Notes: a model not told the origin generated them from the sequence alone. Numbered from the stretch's first letter, positions 9,626-18,224 are shown. The stretch is 64,000 nucleotides of DNA from Acinetobacter seifertii (GCF_000368065.1 NZ_KB851200.1:2349204-2413203); one strand, 5' to 3'. Numbers and translations: made by a program.

Positions 9626-10228
9626 ATGAAGAATGATCCTAAAGTAGTAATATTTGATGCTTTCGGTACGATTGTAAAAATTGGTACAAGCCGATCTCCA
9701 TATCGTAAATTAATGAAATGGCTAAAAGATAATGGGAGAAAACCAAGCCCTAACGATGCAACTATCATCATGTCAAAAGCTCTTGATATTCCACAATTAG
9801 CTATCCATTTTGGACAAGTGATTCCTAAACAGCTTTTAAATGAAATCAATGATGATCTTCAATTTGAGTTAAATATGATTGAACTCTATGAAGATACGAT
9901 ACCTACGCTACAAACTTTAAAAAAACATGGTTTTAAAATTGCGCTTTGTTCCAATTTAGCAATGCCTTATGGTGAACAACTTAAAACACTTCTGCCTAGT
10001 TTATTTGATGTTGTTGTTTTTAGTTATGAGGTTGGATCAATAAAGCCTGAGCAGCAAATTTATGAATTCATTAAAGTACATTTCGACTATGAAATGTCAG
10101 AAATGTTATTTATTGGAGATCATCCACTTTTAGATGTGGAAAAACCGATTTCATTAGGAATGAATGCACGATTGATTCAACGTCTTAAAGGGCAACATCT
10201 GTCGGATGTAATAGGTGATTTATTATGA
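9626..10228 (+). CDS. HAD-superfamily hydrolase
   Basis: This 200-residue HAD phosphatase-like protein has all four motifs: nucleophile DAFGT (about residues 9-13), SN in ALCSNLAM (motif II), the lysine in SIKPEQQIY (motif III) and GDHPLLDVE (motif IV acidic pair). A small cap domain lies between motifs I and II. The substrate is unknown. It sits between the restriction system and the CBASS operon and converges on the next gene, their 3' ends overlapping by 6 bases. It may be an accessory nucleotide phosphatase of the island, but that is inference from position only. Confidence 0.8.
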   Translation: MKNDPKVVIFDAFGTIVKIGTSRSPYRKLMKWLKDNGRKPSPNDATIIMSKALDIPQLAIHFGQVIPKQLLNEINDDLQFELNMIELYEDTIPTLQTLKKHGFKIALCSNLAMPYGEQLKTLLPSLFDVVVFSYEVGSIKPEQQIYEFIKVHFDYEMSEMLFIGDHPLLDVEKPISLGMNARLIQRLKGQHLSDVIGDLL

Positions 10229-10495
10229 GTGTCCTTTAAGTTCATACACCACACAATACATAAGACAAGTATATCTATATGGATACCCCCCACTATCAAT
10301 AATCACATGACCTTCAGCCGCTAGGGCTCTAAATGCTCGATAGATTTTGTTATTAAGTGATTTTTCCCTAAATTGAGGATAAGCATATAAAAAACTCTCT
10401 TTAATCTCTTTAAATGTCAAAGATTTAAAAGGTGAAGATGATAAGAAAGCACCCCAATAACCCTTAATAGACTGATATTCAAAAATATTTTCCAA
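10223..10495 (-). CDS. Small winged-helix-like hypothetical protein
   Basis: This 90-residue protein matches nothing I recognise confidently. The segment SLTFKEIKESFLYAYPQF, then SLNNKIYRAFRALAAEGHVIID with a glycine turn and an aromatic strand, has the helix-turn-helix plus wing pattern of a small DNA-binding domain. It is transcribed away from the XRE gene at 10566, and a perfect palindrome lies between them, so the two could share a regulatory region. Its tail overlaps the HAD gene by 6 bases. Confidence 0.55.
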   Translation of the reverse strand: MENIFEYQSIKGYWGAFLSSSPFKSLTFKEIKESFLYAYPQFREKSLNNKIYRAFRALAAEGHVIIDSGGYPYRYTCLMYCVVYELKGHS

Positions 10496-10516
10496 AGCCT
10501 ACCACCAAGAATAAAA

Positions 10517-10539
10517 AAATATCCCATTTGGGGATATTT
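10517..10539. promoter_or_regulatory. Palindrome between divergent small regulators
   Basis: A perfect 9-base inverted repeat (AAATATCCC / GGGATATTT) with a 5-base spacer lies between the small minus-strand gene and the XRE gene. It starts 27 bases before the XRE start codon. The position suits an autoregulatory operator; no T-tract follows, so a terminator is less likely. Confidence 0.5.
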
Positions 10540-10565
10540 GTATTAATAGTACAACATCTTGAGCC

Positions 10566-10805
10566 ATGAGCTCAATACACGATCCTCGCTACAAAAGGCT
10601 AATACAAGAACTTATTTATATACGTGAGTTAAAAAAAATAACTCAGGTAGAGCTCGCTGCATCTTTGAAAAAGCCTCAATCTTATGTTGCCAAAGTTGAA
10701 AACCTAGACCGTAGACTAGATATTTTGGAATTGGGCGATTGGCTAAGCGTATTAGATATTTCTATTATTACCTTCATAGAAGAAGCTCTTAGCATTGACA
10801 CTTAA
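10566..10805 (+). CDS. XRE-family helix-turn-helix regulator
   Basis: This 79-residue protein is almost entirely a Cro/C1-type HTH domain: a first helix (YKRLIQELIYIRELKKI), TQVELAASLKKPQSYVAKVENLDRRLDILEL as the HTH and recognition helix, then two short C-terminal helices. There is no ligand or protease domain. It lies upstream of the CBASS operon in the same orientation, separated by a 462-base non-coding stretch with inverted repeats, so it may repress itself and the defence operon. Phage-defence loci often carry such regulators; direct control is inferred. Confidence 0.8.
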   Translation: MSSIHDPRYKRLIQELIYIRELKKITQVELAASLKKPQSYVAKVENLDRRLDILELGDWLSVLDISIITFIEEALSIDT

Positions 10806-10831
10806 ACCACAGAAACAACCTCCACATTGTT

Positions 10832-10950
10832 CATGTTTTAGTAAAAGGTTAGTTCTATTTTGGGTACATATCCCCTAAAAAAAGATAGGTAAGTACCCAA
10901 AATGGTATCTACCTATGGTTCTTAATCATCTATAAATTCACTAAAACATG
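10832..10950. repeat. Nested inverted repeats upstream of CBASS
   Basis: Two perfect 11-base inverted repeats are nested. The outer arms are CATGTTTTAGT (10832-10842) and ACTAAAACATG (10940-10950). The inner arms are ATTTTGGGTAC (10857-10867) and GTACCCAAAAT (10893-10903). No open reading frame of note occupies the 462-base gap 10806-11267 that holds them. They could be operators, the ends of a small inserted element, or a structured RNA. Confidence 0.55.
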
Positions 10951-11176
10951 TCTCAGGCATTGAACCTCTAACTCGTATAGCTCCACCAATATTAATTAAA
11001 ATTTAATAACCAAAAAATCATGACATAGACTTTTTACAATATGAATTAAATATTCTAAGGTAATTTCTCGGCTCTCTAAATATTACTGAGATTAGCTACT
11101 CTTAATAATAAGAGCATTACCACCATCATTATTACAAACACATAAATTCTTTCCACTCAAAAAAAACACCAAAAAA

Positions 11177-11224
11177 ACACTATATATTGTGTTTAATCTT
11201 AAAACATAGCACAATATATGTGAA
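11177..11224. promoter_or_regulatory. NrdR-box-like palindromes upstream of CBASS
   Basis: ACACTATATATTGTGT at 11177-11192 matches all 16 positions of the published NrdR-box consensus acaCwATATaTwGtgt. A degenerate second copy, GCACAATATATGTG, starts at 11209, 32 bases further, close to the roughly 31-base spacing usual for NrdR-box pairs. The pair ends about 44 bases before the CD-NTase start codon. NrdR represses ribonucleotide reductase genes in response to ATP/dATP. Real NrdR binding here is a hypothesis; an AT-rich palindrome for another regulator is the alternative. Confidence 0.45.
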
Positions 11225-11267
11225 TTTCTCTTTCTAGCTATAATTTTAAGTAGAGGCTGTAATAATC

Positions 11268-12278
11268 ATGACGACTCAGCAACAATTCTTAGATCTTCTT
11301 TCTGACATTGAGCCTTCTACAACCACAGTTACTAATTGCTCTAGTGCTCATAACACTCTTCGAGATGCTTTAAAAGAACACAATGAATTTAGCCAAGTTC
11401 ATGTTACAACATACCTATCTGGCTCTTACAAAAGAAATACGGCTGTACGTCCCACTACAATAGGTGGTGAAACCCAGAGACCGGATATCGACATTATTGC
11501 TGTAACTAACCATACAAAAGATGATGAACCTAAAGTGGTATTAGACGCAGTTCATCAAGCTTTGAAAGATATAGGTTATTCGAACCTGACCATGAACCGT
11601 CGTTCGGTCAATGTTCAACTTCAAAAAGCAGATATGGACGTTGTACCTATTATTGTTGATGGGGATAGTTTACTGATTCCAGATGTTCATCTTGAAGAGT
11701 GGCTAGTTACCAACCCTCCTGCACACACTCAATGGACAATTGATGTAAATAAAAAAACTAATGGAAAATTTAAACCTCTCGTTAAACTTTTCAAATGGTG
11801 GCGTCGTGAGCATCTGTCAGAATTAAGACGCCCTAAAGGGTTTATATTAGAGTGCTTGGTTGCTGAATATATGGACTATAGTGAGTCCAATTACGAAAAG
11901 TTATTTGTCCATCTTTTAGAAACTATCAGTACGACATATAACGGCTATGCATCATTAAATTTAGTTCCACATTTGGAAGACCCTGGTGTACCTGAAAGTA
12001 ATGTATTTTCTACAGTTACAACAGATGAGTTCAAGACCTTCCATGAAAAAATAAAAGAACAAGCAAGTATTGCACGAAATGCATTAAATGAAACGGATAA
12101 TGATAAAGCATTAACATTATGGCGTCAGGTTCTAGGTAGTCGCTTTCCTCGTTCTGCATCACAAAGAAGCACCAACTCCGCTGGTATAGCCGACTCTTTA
12201 ATTCGCCCCGCTCTTGGCTTGGGACTGACATTTCCCTCTACTCCTATTTATCCAAATAAACCAGGAGGTTTTGCATAA
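11268..12278 (+). CDS. cdnD: CBASS CD-NTase (cyclic oligonucleotide synthase)
   Basis: This 336-residue nucleotidyltransferase is the phage sensor and signal synthase of a CBASS operon. The pol-beta-like active site has GSYKRNTAV (about residues 48-56), the first two metal ligands in PDIDII (D74, D76) and the third acidic residue in ADMDVV (about 122-124). The remainder is the helical OAS-like lobe. With Cap2, Cap3 and a SAVED nuclease it resembles clade D enzymes, one of which, from Acinetobacter baumannii, is known to make a cyclic tri-adenylate. Clade and product are inferred from operon partners. The stop codon overlaps the start of the next gene (TAATG), implying tight coupling. Confidence 0.88.
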   Translation: MTTQQQFLDLLSDIEPSTTTVTNCSSAHNTLRDALKEHNEFSQVHVTTYLSGSYKRNTAVRPTTIGGETQRPDIDIIAVTNHTKDDEPKVVLDAVHQALKDIGYSNLTMNRRSVNVQLQKADMDVVPIIVDGDSLLIPDVHLEEWLVTNPPAHTQWTIDVNKKTNGKFKPLVKLFKWWRREHLSELRRPKGFILECLVAEYMDYSESNYEKLFVHLLETISTTYNGYASLNLVPHLEDPGVPESNVFSTVTTDEFKTFHEKIKEQASIARNALNETDNDKALTLWRQVLGSRFPRSASQRSTNSAGIADSLIRPALGLGLTFPSTPIYPNKPGGFA

Positions 12279-13990
12279 TGACTGTTCTTCCTAATTTCTC
12301 AGCGCGAATGCTTGAAGAACAACATTTACTAAAAGATTTAGAACATTTAGATGAAAAATTTTCCATTCAGGAGTGGATATCAACAGATACTAACGAAGTA
12401 CATTTAAAGTTCGAACTTAAAATAGGCACTAAAGTTTTCCTAGGCATCCTCGTCTATCCAGAACTATTTCCTGATGTACCAGCACATATACAGCCACAAC
12501 AACATGGTGAAAGATGGAGTTCTCATCAGTACGGAGGTTCAGGAGTATTATGTCTAGAATATGGGCCCGATAATTGGCACCATAATATTAAAGGAGTAAG
12601 ACTAATACAAAGCGCTCAACTTCTCTTATTAAATGAAGTTCTGAGTGATCTAGCTCCTGATGTTGAGCCTGTACAATCCCGTCATTCAGAGACTGTTGGG
12701 CAAAAAATTAGAAAACACTCCAATAGACTGTTATGTACACCGATCTTGAAACAGACCTTGAATGAAGTGGAGGCTGAAAGAACCGAAATTAAAGCTGCTA
12801 TCTCATTAATTAAAGAAACTGCTGTATTCGTAGTAACTCAAATTCAGAACGAACCCCTATCTGACATACCTGCTTCATTTGCGAATGAACTAAATGAAAT
12901 ATCTGGTTGGGCAATACGTACAGATAGCTGCCACCTCATTAAAGGTTCTGTGACTGATATTTCTTCACTTGAAATATTTTTAAATGCCTCATGCTGCAAT
13001 GAAGAAACACTTGGAGACTCATCAAAGGTTATTTTAATCTATGATTTACTGGGTAATATGGACTTTTTTTATGTTAACAAAGCCTCCTCATTATTTATAA
13101 AATTCGAAGAGATTGACCTCTTTAATGATAAAAACCAAAGATTACCAATGGAATTCAGTGATATACATAACACAAAAATTGCAATCATAGGTCTTGGTTC
13201 TTTAGGAAGTAAAATTGCAATTTCACTAGCAAGATCAGGTTGTTCAGATTTTTGCTTAGTGGATGATGATATCTTTGCTCCTCATAATATTGTACGTAAT
13301 GAACTTAATTGGTTAGACGTGGGATTCTCCAAAACCTATGCAGTTGAGCGTGCCTTAAAACGTATTTCAACTGAAATGCGTATTAAATCTTATGATATGC
13401 GAATTGGAGGGCAAGAAAATCCTTTGTTAAATGTACAAATAGTTAATGAAATTAGCTCATGCAATTTGATTATTGATGCAACAGCAAATGCTCATACATT
13501 TGTAACTTTAGCTGCAATAGCAAAAAGAAAACATATTTCAATAGTATGGGGCGAAATATTTGGTGGAGGTGGTGGAGCAATGATGGCTCGAAGTCGACCA
13601 ATCCTTGATGCTCCACCATTAGAAATCCGCAATCATATTCATGGTGTATTAAGTAAGCAAGAACCGATTCCAGAGGGAAAAGCCAGTAACTACGGTTTTG
13701 AAACACCAGATCAGGTTTATATTGCATCAGATGCGGATGTAACCGCTCTTTCAGCAGCAATGACTCAGTTCATATTAGATATTTTATGTCCTCAAGATAG
13801 TGAACCTTCTGCTTACCCTGCTTCAGCATACTTAATAGGATTTCGTAAATACTGGATCTTTAATTGTCCTTTTGATACCTATCCTATCGACTGTTCAGGT
13901 GCATTAGTATCAGAAACACTTATAGGTAATCAGCAACCAGAAAGGCAAAATATTGATTCAGTCATAGAGCCTCAACATATAGAAGATTAA
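12278..13990 (+). CDS. cap2: Cap2: E2-E1 fusion ubiquitin-transferase-like CBASS protein
   Basis: Cap2 conjugates the C-terminus of the CD-NTase to cellular targets, priming signal synthesis. The N-terminal 150 residues are an E2-like (UBC) fold, with the probable catalytic cysteine in GGSGVLCLEYGPDNWHHN (about C92). Residues from about 300 form an E1/ThiF adenylation domain with IIGLGSLGSKIA as the nucleotide loop, then VDDDIFAPHNIVRNEL. The length (570) is normal for the family. The gene starts within the CD-NTase stop codon and is followed after 5 bases by cap3. Confidence 0.88.
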   Translation: MTVLPNFSARMLEEQHLLKDLEHLDEKFSIQEWISTDTNEVHLKFELKIGTKVFLGILVYPELFPDVPAHIQPQQHGERWSSHQYGGSGVLCLEYGPDNWHHNIKGVRLIQSAQLLLLNEVLSDLAPDVEPVQSRHSETVGQKIRKHSNRLLCTPILKQTLNEVEAERTEIKAAISLIKETAVFVVTQIQNEPLSDIPASFANELNEISGWAIRTDSCHLIKGSVTDISSLEIFLNASCCNEETLGDSSKVILIYDLLGNMDFFYVNKASSLFIKFEEIDLFNDKNQRLPMEFSDIHNTKIAIIGLGSLGSKIAISLARSGCSDFCLVDDDIFAPHNIVRNELNWLDVGFSKTYAVERALKRISTEMRIKSYDMRIGGQENPLLNVQIVNEISSCNLIIDATANAHTFVTLAAIAKRKHISIVWGEIFGGGGGAMMARSRPILDAPPLEIRNHIHGVLSKQEPIPEGKASNYGFETPDQVYIASDADVTALSAAMTQFILDILCPQDSEPSAYPASAYLIGFRKYWIFNCPFDTYPIDCSGALVSETLIGNQQPERQNIDSVIEPQHIED

Positions 13991-13995
13991 TTCTG

Positions 13996-14460
13996 ATGCT
14001 TACAATATCCATTCCTACTGACATACAAGATTTGCTGATAAAAGCTCTACTAAAATCTGGAATCCATGAATGTGGTGGTGTCTTGATGGGTGAGCATATA
14101 GGTATAAATCATTTTAGAGTCAGCTTATTAACTGTGCAAAAAGTTGGAGCTATTGCTTCCTTTGTACGAGGGATTAAAGATGCTATTAAAGCTATACGCC
14201 TTTTTCACAAATCAACAAATAATAATTATCAAAGATTTAATTATTTAGGCGAATGGCATAGTCATCCCCTTTTTAGCATACAACCTAGCAGCAAAGACCA
14301 TTACACAATGAGAGAATTGATATCTGATCCTAAAGTTGGTGCAAACTTCGTGGTTTTATTAATTTTTCGTTTAAAGGATAACAACCTTGAAGGTAGTGCC
14401 CATACTTACTTACCTGATGGCTCTTACTTCCAATCTATTTTAGATTTTGAGAGACAATAA
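13996..14460 (+). CDS. cap3: Cap3: JAB/JAMM isopeptidase of CBASS
   Basis: Cap3 removes CD-NTase from its conjugates, antagonising Cap2. The 154-residue protein carries the zinc metalloprotease signature: the glutamate in HECGGVLMG (E25), the HSH motif (about 88-90) and the downstream S-x-x-D in PSSKDHY. The domain is minimal, as usual in type II CBASS. Its stop codon overlaps the start of the effector gene (TAATG), so the four genes are translated as a coupled unit. Confidence 0.88.
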   Translation: MLTISIPTDIQDLLIKALLKSGIHECGGVLMGEHIGINHFRVSLLTVQKVGAIASFVRGIKDAIKAIRLFHKSTNNNYQRFNYLGEWHSHPLFSIQPSSKDHYTMRELISDPKVGANFVVLLIFRLKDNNLEGSAHTYLPDGSYFQSILDFERQ

Positions 14461-15854
14461 TGAGTGCTAGTCTATTAGAAAAACAATCTACTGGTGGTGC
14501 AATTGCACGAGTAGGGTTTGAGTATCAAGATGCTTTTGTATTGAGAAGCTTACCTTTGTGGCTTTCACAAAGTGCATTTAGTCACTTCGTCAGCGAGTCA
14601 ATAGGTGATATTGAGGCTTGCTATTTTTCTTCAGAAAAAACTTTGCAACGAGTTATGTATGAAGCTAAAAATCACCCCTTATCCCCTGCAAAATTTTGGG
14701 AAGAAATTTCACGCTTCAAACAGGCTTTTGATATCCCATCGAATGATTTTACTCGCTTTGGATTAGTATGCCCTAGCTATTCATCTACTCTTGACCCATT
14801 CTTTGCAGATATTGAGCGAATTAGAGGTGTTGGCTCTTCATACAGCGCAAATTCTGTGGTTTTACAGACTAGTCGGCAAGAGATTATTAACTGGTGTACC
14901 GAAAAAGGATATGAAGCTTCACTGGCTGAATTCGCACTTGATCATGTTGATTTTCTATCTTTCACTGAAGACGACAACGACTCAATATTTATAGGTCAAA
15001 TCACGGAAAATCTACCTGTTATCGAGCTACTTCCTCGTGATATCAAAAACCTCAGAGAGCAGTTTAAACATCTAATTTCCCGCTCCTCCTTTAGCCCTAT
15101 ATATCGTAAAGAACTTGAAAAGCTTATCCTACTTGCTCTCAAAGAAGATAAAAATCTTTGGCTATCGAATCCTATTAAAATTAACCTTTCATCATCAATC
15201 CAGTATCAAGAATTACACTTAAATATTAGCGATTTCAATAGTCCTAATCGTTTACAAAAAACCTCTAGTGATTGGGAAAACTTAGTTCAACAAGCAATTT
15301 CTGTTGGTGAGTTTATCCATAATTGTGGGGAAAGACGAACTATTCTCATTGATGGTAAACAGCGGATGTCTAGCGCCTGTATGCTTGGTTATATATTCAG
15401 TGCTACACGAAATTTTCTACTTGAAATAGAACATAACAGCATTTTTTACCGCACTGATAACCATCATAAAAAAGACGGAACTTTTTTTAATAAACTAGAG
15501 TCTTATGAACAACAAGGTGAAACTGAAGCGATTGTTACTATTGGATTCCCTACCTCTATAGGAAGAGATATTGAATCTACTAGTAGTCTTGGCATAAAGG
15601 GATTACCTAAATTAAATTTAGAAAGTACTAATGTGATTGATAGTATTGAAACTCTGAATCTTGCAGTTAGAGAGGCTAAATCAGCTTTAGTTTCTTTCAA
15701 ATCCAACAATCAATTGTCCAAACTGCATCTCTTTATTAAAGCCCCCTCATTATTTGCAATGGTCTTAGGACATCGTTTGAATGGGATTTGTGATATTCAA
15801 CTTTACGATTGGATAGATGGGCAATACATCCCTACAGCCGAGCTGAATATTTAG
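14460..15854 (+). CDS. cap4: Cap4-like CBASS effector: nuclease fused to SAVED domain
   Basis: This 464-residue effector degrades DNA when it binds the cyclic nucleotide signal. The N-terminus has the DUF4297-type nuclease pattern: GGAIARVGFEYQDAFVL at the start, an acidic residue in SIGDIEA (about 50) and E-x-K in MYEAKNH (about 67-69). The C-terminal half is a SAVED sensor, ending with the characteristic KLHLFIKAPSLFAMVLGHRL and IQLYDW. No transmembrane segment is seen. Cap4 proteins of Acinetobacter and Enterobacter sense cyclic tri-nucleotides and cause abortive infection. The downstream region has two hairpins, one followed by a T-rich tract. Confidence 0.85.
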   Translation: MSASLLEKQSTGGAIARVGFEYQDAFVLRSLPLWLSQSAFSHFVSESIGDIEACYFSSEKTLQRVMYEAKNHPLSPAKFWEEISRFKQAFDIPSNDFTRFGLVCPSYSSTLDPFFADIERIRGVGSSYSANSVVLQTSRQEIINWCTEKGYEASLAEFALDHVDFLSFTEDDNDSIFIGQITENLPVIELLPRDIKNLREQFKHLISRSSFSPIYRKELEKLILLALKEDKNLWLSNPIKINLSSSIQYQELHLNISDFNSPNRLQKTSSDWENLVQQAISVGEFIHNCGERRTILIDGKQRMSSACMLGYIFSATRNFLLEIEHNSIFYRTDNHHKKDGTFFNKLESYEQQGETEAIVTIGFPTSIGRDIESTSSLGIKGLPKLNLESTNVIDSIETLNLAVREAKSALVSFKSNNQLSKLHLFIKAPSLFAMVLGHRLNGICDIQLYDWIDGQYIPTAELNI

Positions 15855-15870
15855 ATATGATATATAGATA

Positions 15871-15903
15871 ATATTACTCACTAACCTTAGTAGTGGGTAA
15901 TAT
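15871..15903. terminator. Hairpin after CBASS operon
   Basis: A 13-base stem (ATATTACTCACTA / TAGTGGGTAATAT, one G-T pair) with a short loop lies 16 bases after the effector stop. No T-tract follows, so it may protect the 3' end or act with the next hairpin. Confidence 0.5.
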
Positions 15904-15923
15904 CTCTAAACTACCCTAACCAT

Positions 15924-15961
15924 AAAACAATCGTTATTTTGGATTGTTTTTCTTTTTTTAT
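15924..15961 (+). terminator. Rho-independent terminator of the CBASS operon
   Basis: AAAACAATC and GATTGTTTT form a 9-base stem, followed directly by TCTTTTTTTATTG. This is a standard intrinsic terminator on the plus strand. Confidence 0.7.
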
Positions 15962-16096
15962 TGTTTTTTTGATTCGTATACATTAATACATATCTATAAA
16001 TTCCATTCCTATCTATTTTTTGTCACTGTTAGAGCTAACAAACCCTCAATCTGACAGCATTTATAAAAGTCAATAGCTTCTTTGATTAATCCTTAA

Positions 16097-16143
16097 ACAC
16101 AAGATATAGAATTTTTAAAGAACCTATACACAATATAATGTGA
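16097..16143. promoter_or_regulatory. Paired NrdR-box-like operators upstream of nrdB
   Basis: Two sites match the NrdR consensus: ACACAAGATATAGAAT (16097-16112, 13 of 16) and ACACAATATAATGTGA (16128-16143, 14 of 16). Their starts are 31 bases apart, the usual spacing of NrdR-box pairs. They lie about 550 bases before the nrdB start. The 565-base gap 15855-16419 around them has no substantial open reading frame; besides these sites it holds only the CBASS hairpins and the hairpin at 16372. A normal NrdR pair would sit closer to its gene, so the region may have been displaced by island insertion. Confidence 0.5.
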
Positions 16144-16371
16144 TCTATATAATGATTGCATTCATCCTAGTTCAATAGAATGAAACCAAATTTTGAGGTA
16201 TCTGTAATACGATATTTCTAGATGTGAAACAACATCAAATTTATTGGCATGAAGAAATGTATACATTTTTTCACTATTTTTGTTAAAGATTACAGGTTAT
16301 CTTACTGTAAATAAAGGATTTATTCTTATGTATACACTTCTAACATAAATAGAATGTCAGTAACATTTAAT

Positions 16372-16403
16372 AAAATTGCTCTTTTTCACTAAAGAGCAAT
16401 TTT
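16372..16403. terminator. Bidirectional hairpin terminator before nrdB region
   Basis: A perfect 13-base stem (AAAATTGCTCTTT / AAAGAGCAATTTT) with a 6-base loop ends in T's on both strands. It separates the island side from the small gene and nrdB. Confidence 0.65.
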
Positions 16404-16419
16404 AAAAGAGGTAAAGATT

Positions 16420-16554
16420 ATGCTTTCTCATCTCAGCCATAATTATATGCTTGGTGTTGGAGTATTAATCTTTGCCTTTATTTTCTTTTATATGCCGATG
16501 GTTTACGCATTCATTACGATACGTAAGCAACAGCGTAAGCAAAATAAGTTGTAG
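16420..16554 (+). CDS. 44-residue single-span membrane protein
   Basis: This short gene encodes a hydrophobic helix (LGVGVLIFAFIFFYMPMVYAF) followed by a basic tail rich in K, R and Q, which predicts a single transmembrane segment with a cytoplasmic C-terminus. AGAGG lies eight bases before the ATG, a good ribosome site. It is 138 bases upstream of nrdB in the same direction, between the hairpin and the nrdB leader. Function is unknown. Confidence 0.65.
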   Translation: MLSHLSHNYMLGVGVLIFAFIFFYMPMVYAFITIRKQQRKQNKL

Positions 16555-16692
16555 TGAGTAGAGACCAAAGGCCCAAAATTTGGTCATACATTAATAAAAC
16601 TTAATTTTGTTTACACATTAAAAGCGTATAGTAGGGACATCTTCGTTTAAGAGATGTCAAATATAGATATATACAACGAAGAGAGAACAAAA

Positions 16693-17976
16693 ATGTCTAT
16701 CCTTAGTTGGGACGATTTTGAAGATGATTCGCAAAAACCGGCTGCACCTGAACACAAGTCTGCGGCCATCCAACCGGAAAAAACGCCAGATTCGCAGAAT
16801 GTATCTACTGCGCAGCCATCATCGCCGAGCGTGGCAGCTCCACAATCCGCTGGAACCCATTCCGTGCGACCAACAGTTGCCTCCGATACAATGGCTAGAG
16901 CCTCTGCAGCCTTAGAACATTTAGACGTTGCCCCTGGCCTTGAAGAGCTAGAAATGGGCGCGCAACGCGTTCAGGTTGACGACAAAGCCATGATTAACTG
17001 TCGCGCTGACTTGAACCAGCTTGTTCCATTTAAATACGAATGGGCTTGGCAGAAGTATCTTGACGGGTGTGCAAACCACTGGATGCCACAAGAAGTTAAC
17101 ATGAACCATGACATCGCTCTTTGGAAGTCTGAAAATGGCTTAACCGAAGATGAGCGCACTATTGTTATGCGTTCTTTAGGTTTCTTCTCGACTGCGGACT
17201 CTTTGGTTGCGAACAACTTGGTATTGGCGATTTACCGTCACATTACTAACCCTGAATGTCGTCAGTATATTTTGCGTCAAGCATTTGAAGAAGCAATTCA
17301 TACTCACGCTTACCAATACTGTATCGAATCTTTAGGTATGGATGAAGGCGAAGTCTTCAACATGTACCGTGAGATTCCATCTGTTGCGCGTAAAGCATCT
17401 TGGGGCCTTAAGTACACTCAATCTTTAAGTGACCCTACTTTCCACACAGGTACTCCTGAAAACGACCAACGTTTACTTCGTAACTTGATCGCATTCTACT
17501 GCGTACTTGAAGGGATCTTCTTCTACTGTGGCTTTACTCAAATCTTGAGTATGGGCCGTCGTAACAAGATGAACGGTGTTGCTGAGCAGTTCCAATACAT
17601 CTTGCGTGATGAGTCTATGCACTTGAACTTTGGTATCGACATGATTAACCAAATCAAGATTGAGAACCCTCACCTTTGGACTGCCGAGTTCCAACAAGAA
17701 GTGATTCAAATGATTCTTGAAGGCACAATGCTTGAAATCGAATATGCACGTGACACAATGCCACGTGGTGTATTGGGTATGAACGCAAGCATGATGGAAG
17801 AATACTTGAAATTCATCTGTAACCGTCGTTTATCTCAGTTAGGTTTACCAGAGCAATTTGCTGGTGTAACGAATCCATTTGCATGGATGTCTGAGATGAT
17901 GGACTTACGTAAAGAGAAGAACTTCTTCGAAACTCGCGTAACTGACTACCAAACTGGTGGTGCGTTAAGCTGGTAA
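16693..17976 (+). CDS. nrdB: Class Ia ribonucleotide reductase, beta subunit
   Basis: NrdB holds the diferric-tyrosyl radical used by NrdA to make deoxyribonucleotides. Iron ligands and the radical tyrosine are visible: [13 protein letters not shown] gives E200, H203 and Y207 (E. coli E115, H118, Y122), VLEGIFF gives E273, and [10 protein letters not shown] gives E307 and H310. I choose ATG 16693 ([11 protein letters not shown]), preceded by GAAGAGAG, over an in-frame ATG 39 bases upstream that lacks a ribosome site. The 427-residue protein has a low-complexity N-terminal extension of about 70 residues rich in P, A, Q and S, absent from E. coli NrdB. nrdA is not adjacent upstream in this window; the defence island ends there. 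Confidence 0.96.
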   Translation: MSILSWDDFEDDSQKPAAPEHKSAAIQPEKTPDSQNVSTAQPSSPSVAAPQSAGTHSVRPTVASDTMARASAALEHLDVAPGLEELEMGAQRVQVDDKAMINCRADLNQLVPFKYEWAWQKYLDGCANHWMPQEVNMNHDIALWKSENGLTEDERTIVMRSLGFFSTADSLVANNLVLAIYRHITNPECRQYILRQAFEEAIHTHAYQYCIESLGMDEGEVFNMYREIPSVARKASWGLKYTQSLSDPTFHTGTPENDQRLLRNLIAFYCVLEGIFFYCGFTQILSMGRRNKMNGVAEQFQYILRDESMHLNFGIDMINQIKIENPHLWTAEFQQEVIQMILEGTMLEIEYARDTMPRGVLGMNASMMEEYLKFICNRRLSQLGLPEQFAGVTNPFAWMSEMMDLRKEKNFFETRVTDYQTGGALSW

Positions 17977-17997
17977 GTTTCGACTTAGTTAATTAAG

Positions 17998-18026
17998 AAA
18001 AAACCGCTATCTATTAGCGGTTTTTT
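17998..18026 (+). terminator. nrdB intrinsic terminator
   Basis: AAAAAACCGCTA and TAGCGGTTTTTT form a perfect 12-base stem with a 5-base loop, 22 bases after the nrdB stop. The T-tract is within the stem, and the A-tract makes it usable from the other side. Confidence 0.85.
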
Positions 18027-18224
18027 CTTGGCTTGTATTTATTAAAATTTATAAATGGATATTAATTAATTGATTTTATTCCACTACAGGCATCAATGCA
18101 TTGATTAATATTTTCTATAAAGCAGTATATGTATTTCATCCTTCATTATTAAAAAATAAAATAAATTCAAGAGTGAAATTATTAATATCCAAATTAATTA
18201 GTTTAGATATTAATAATAATAGAT

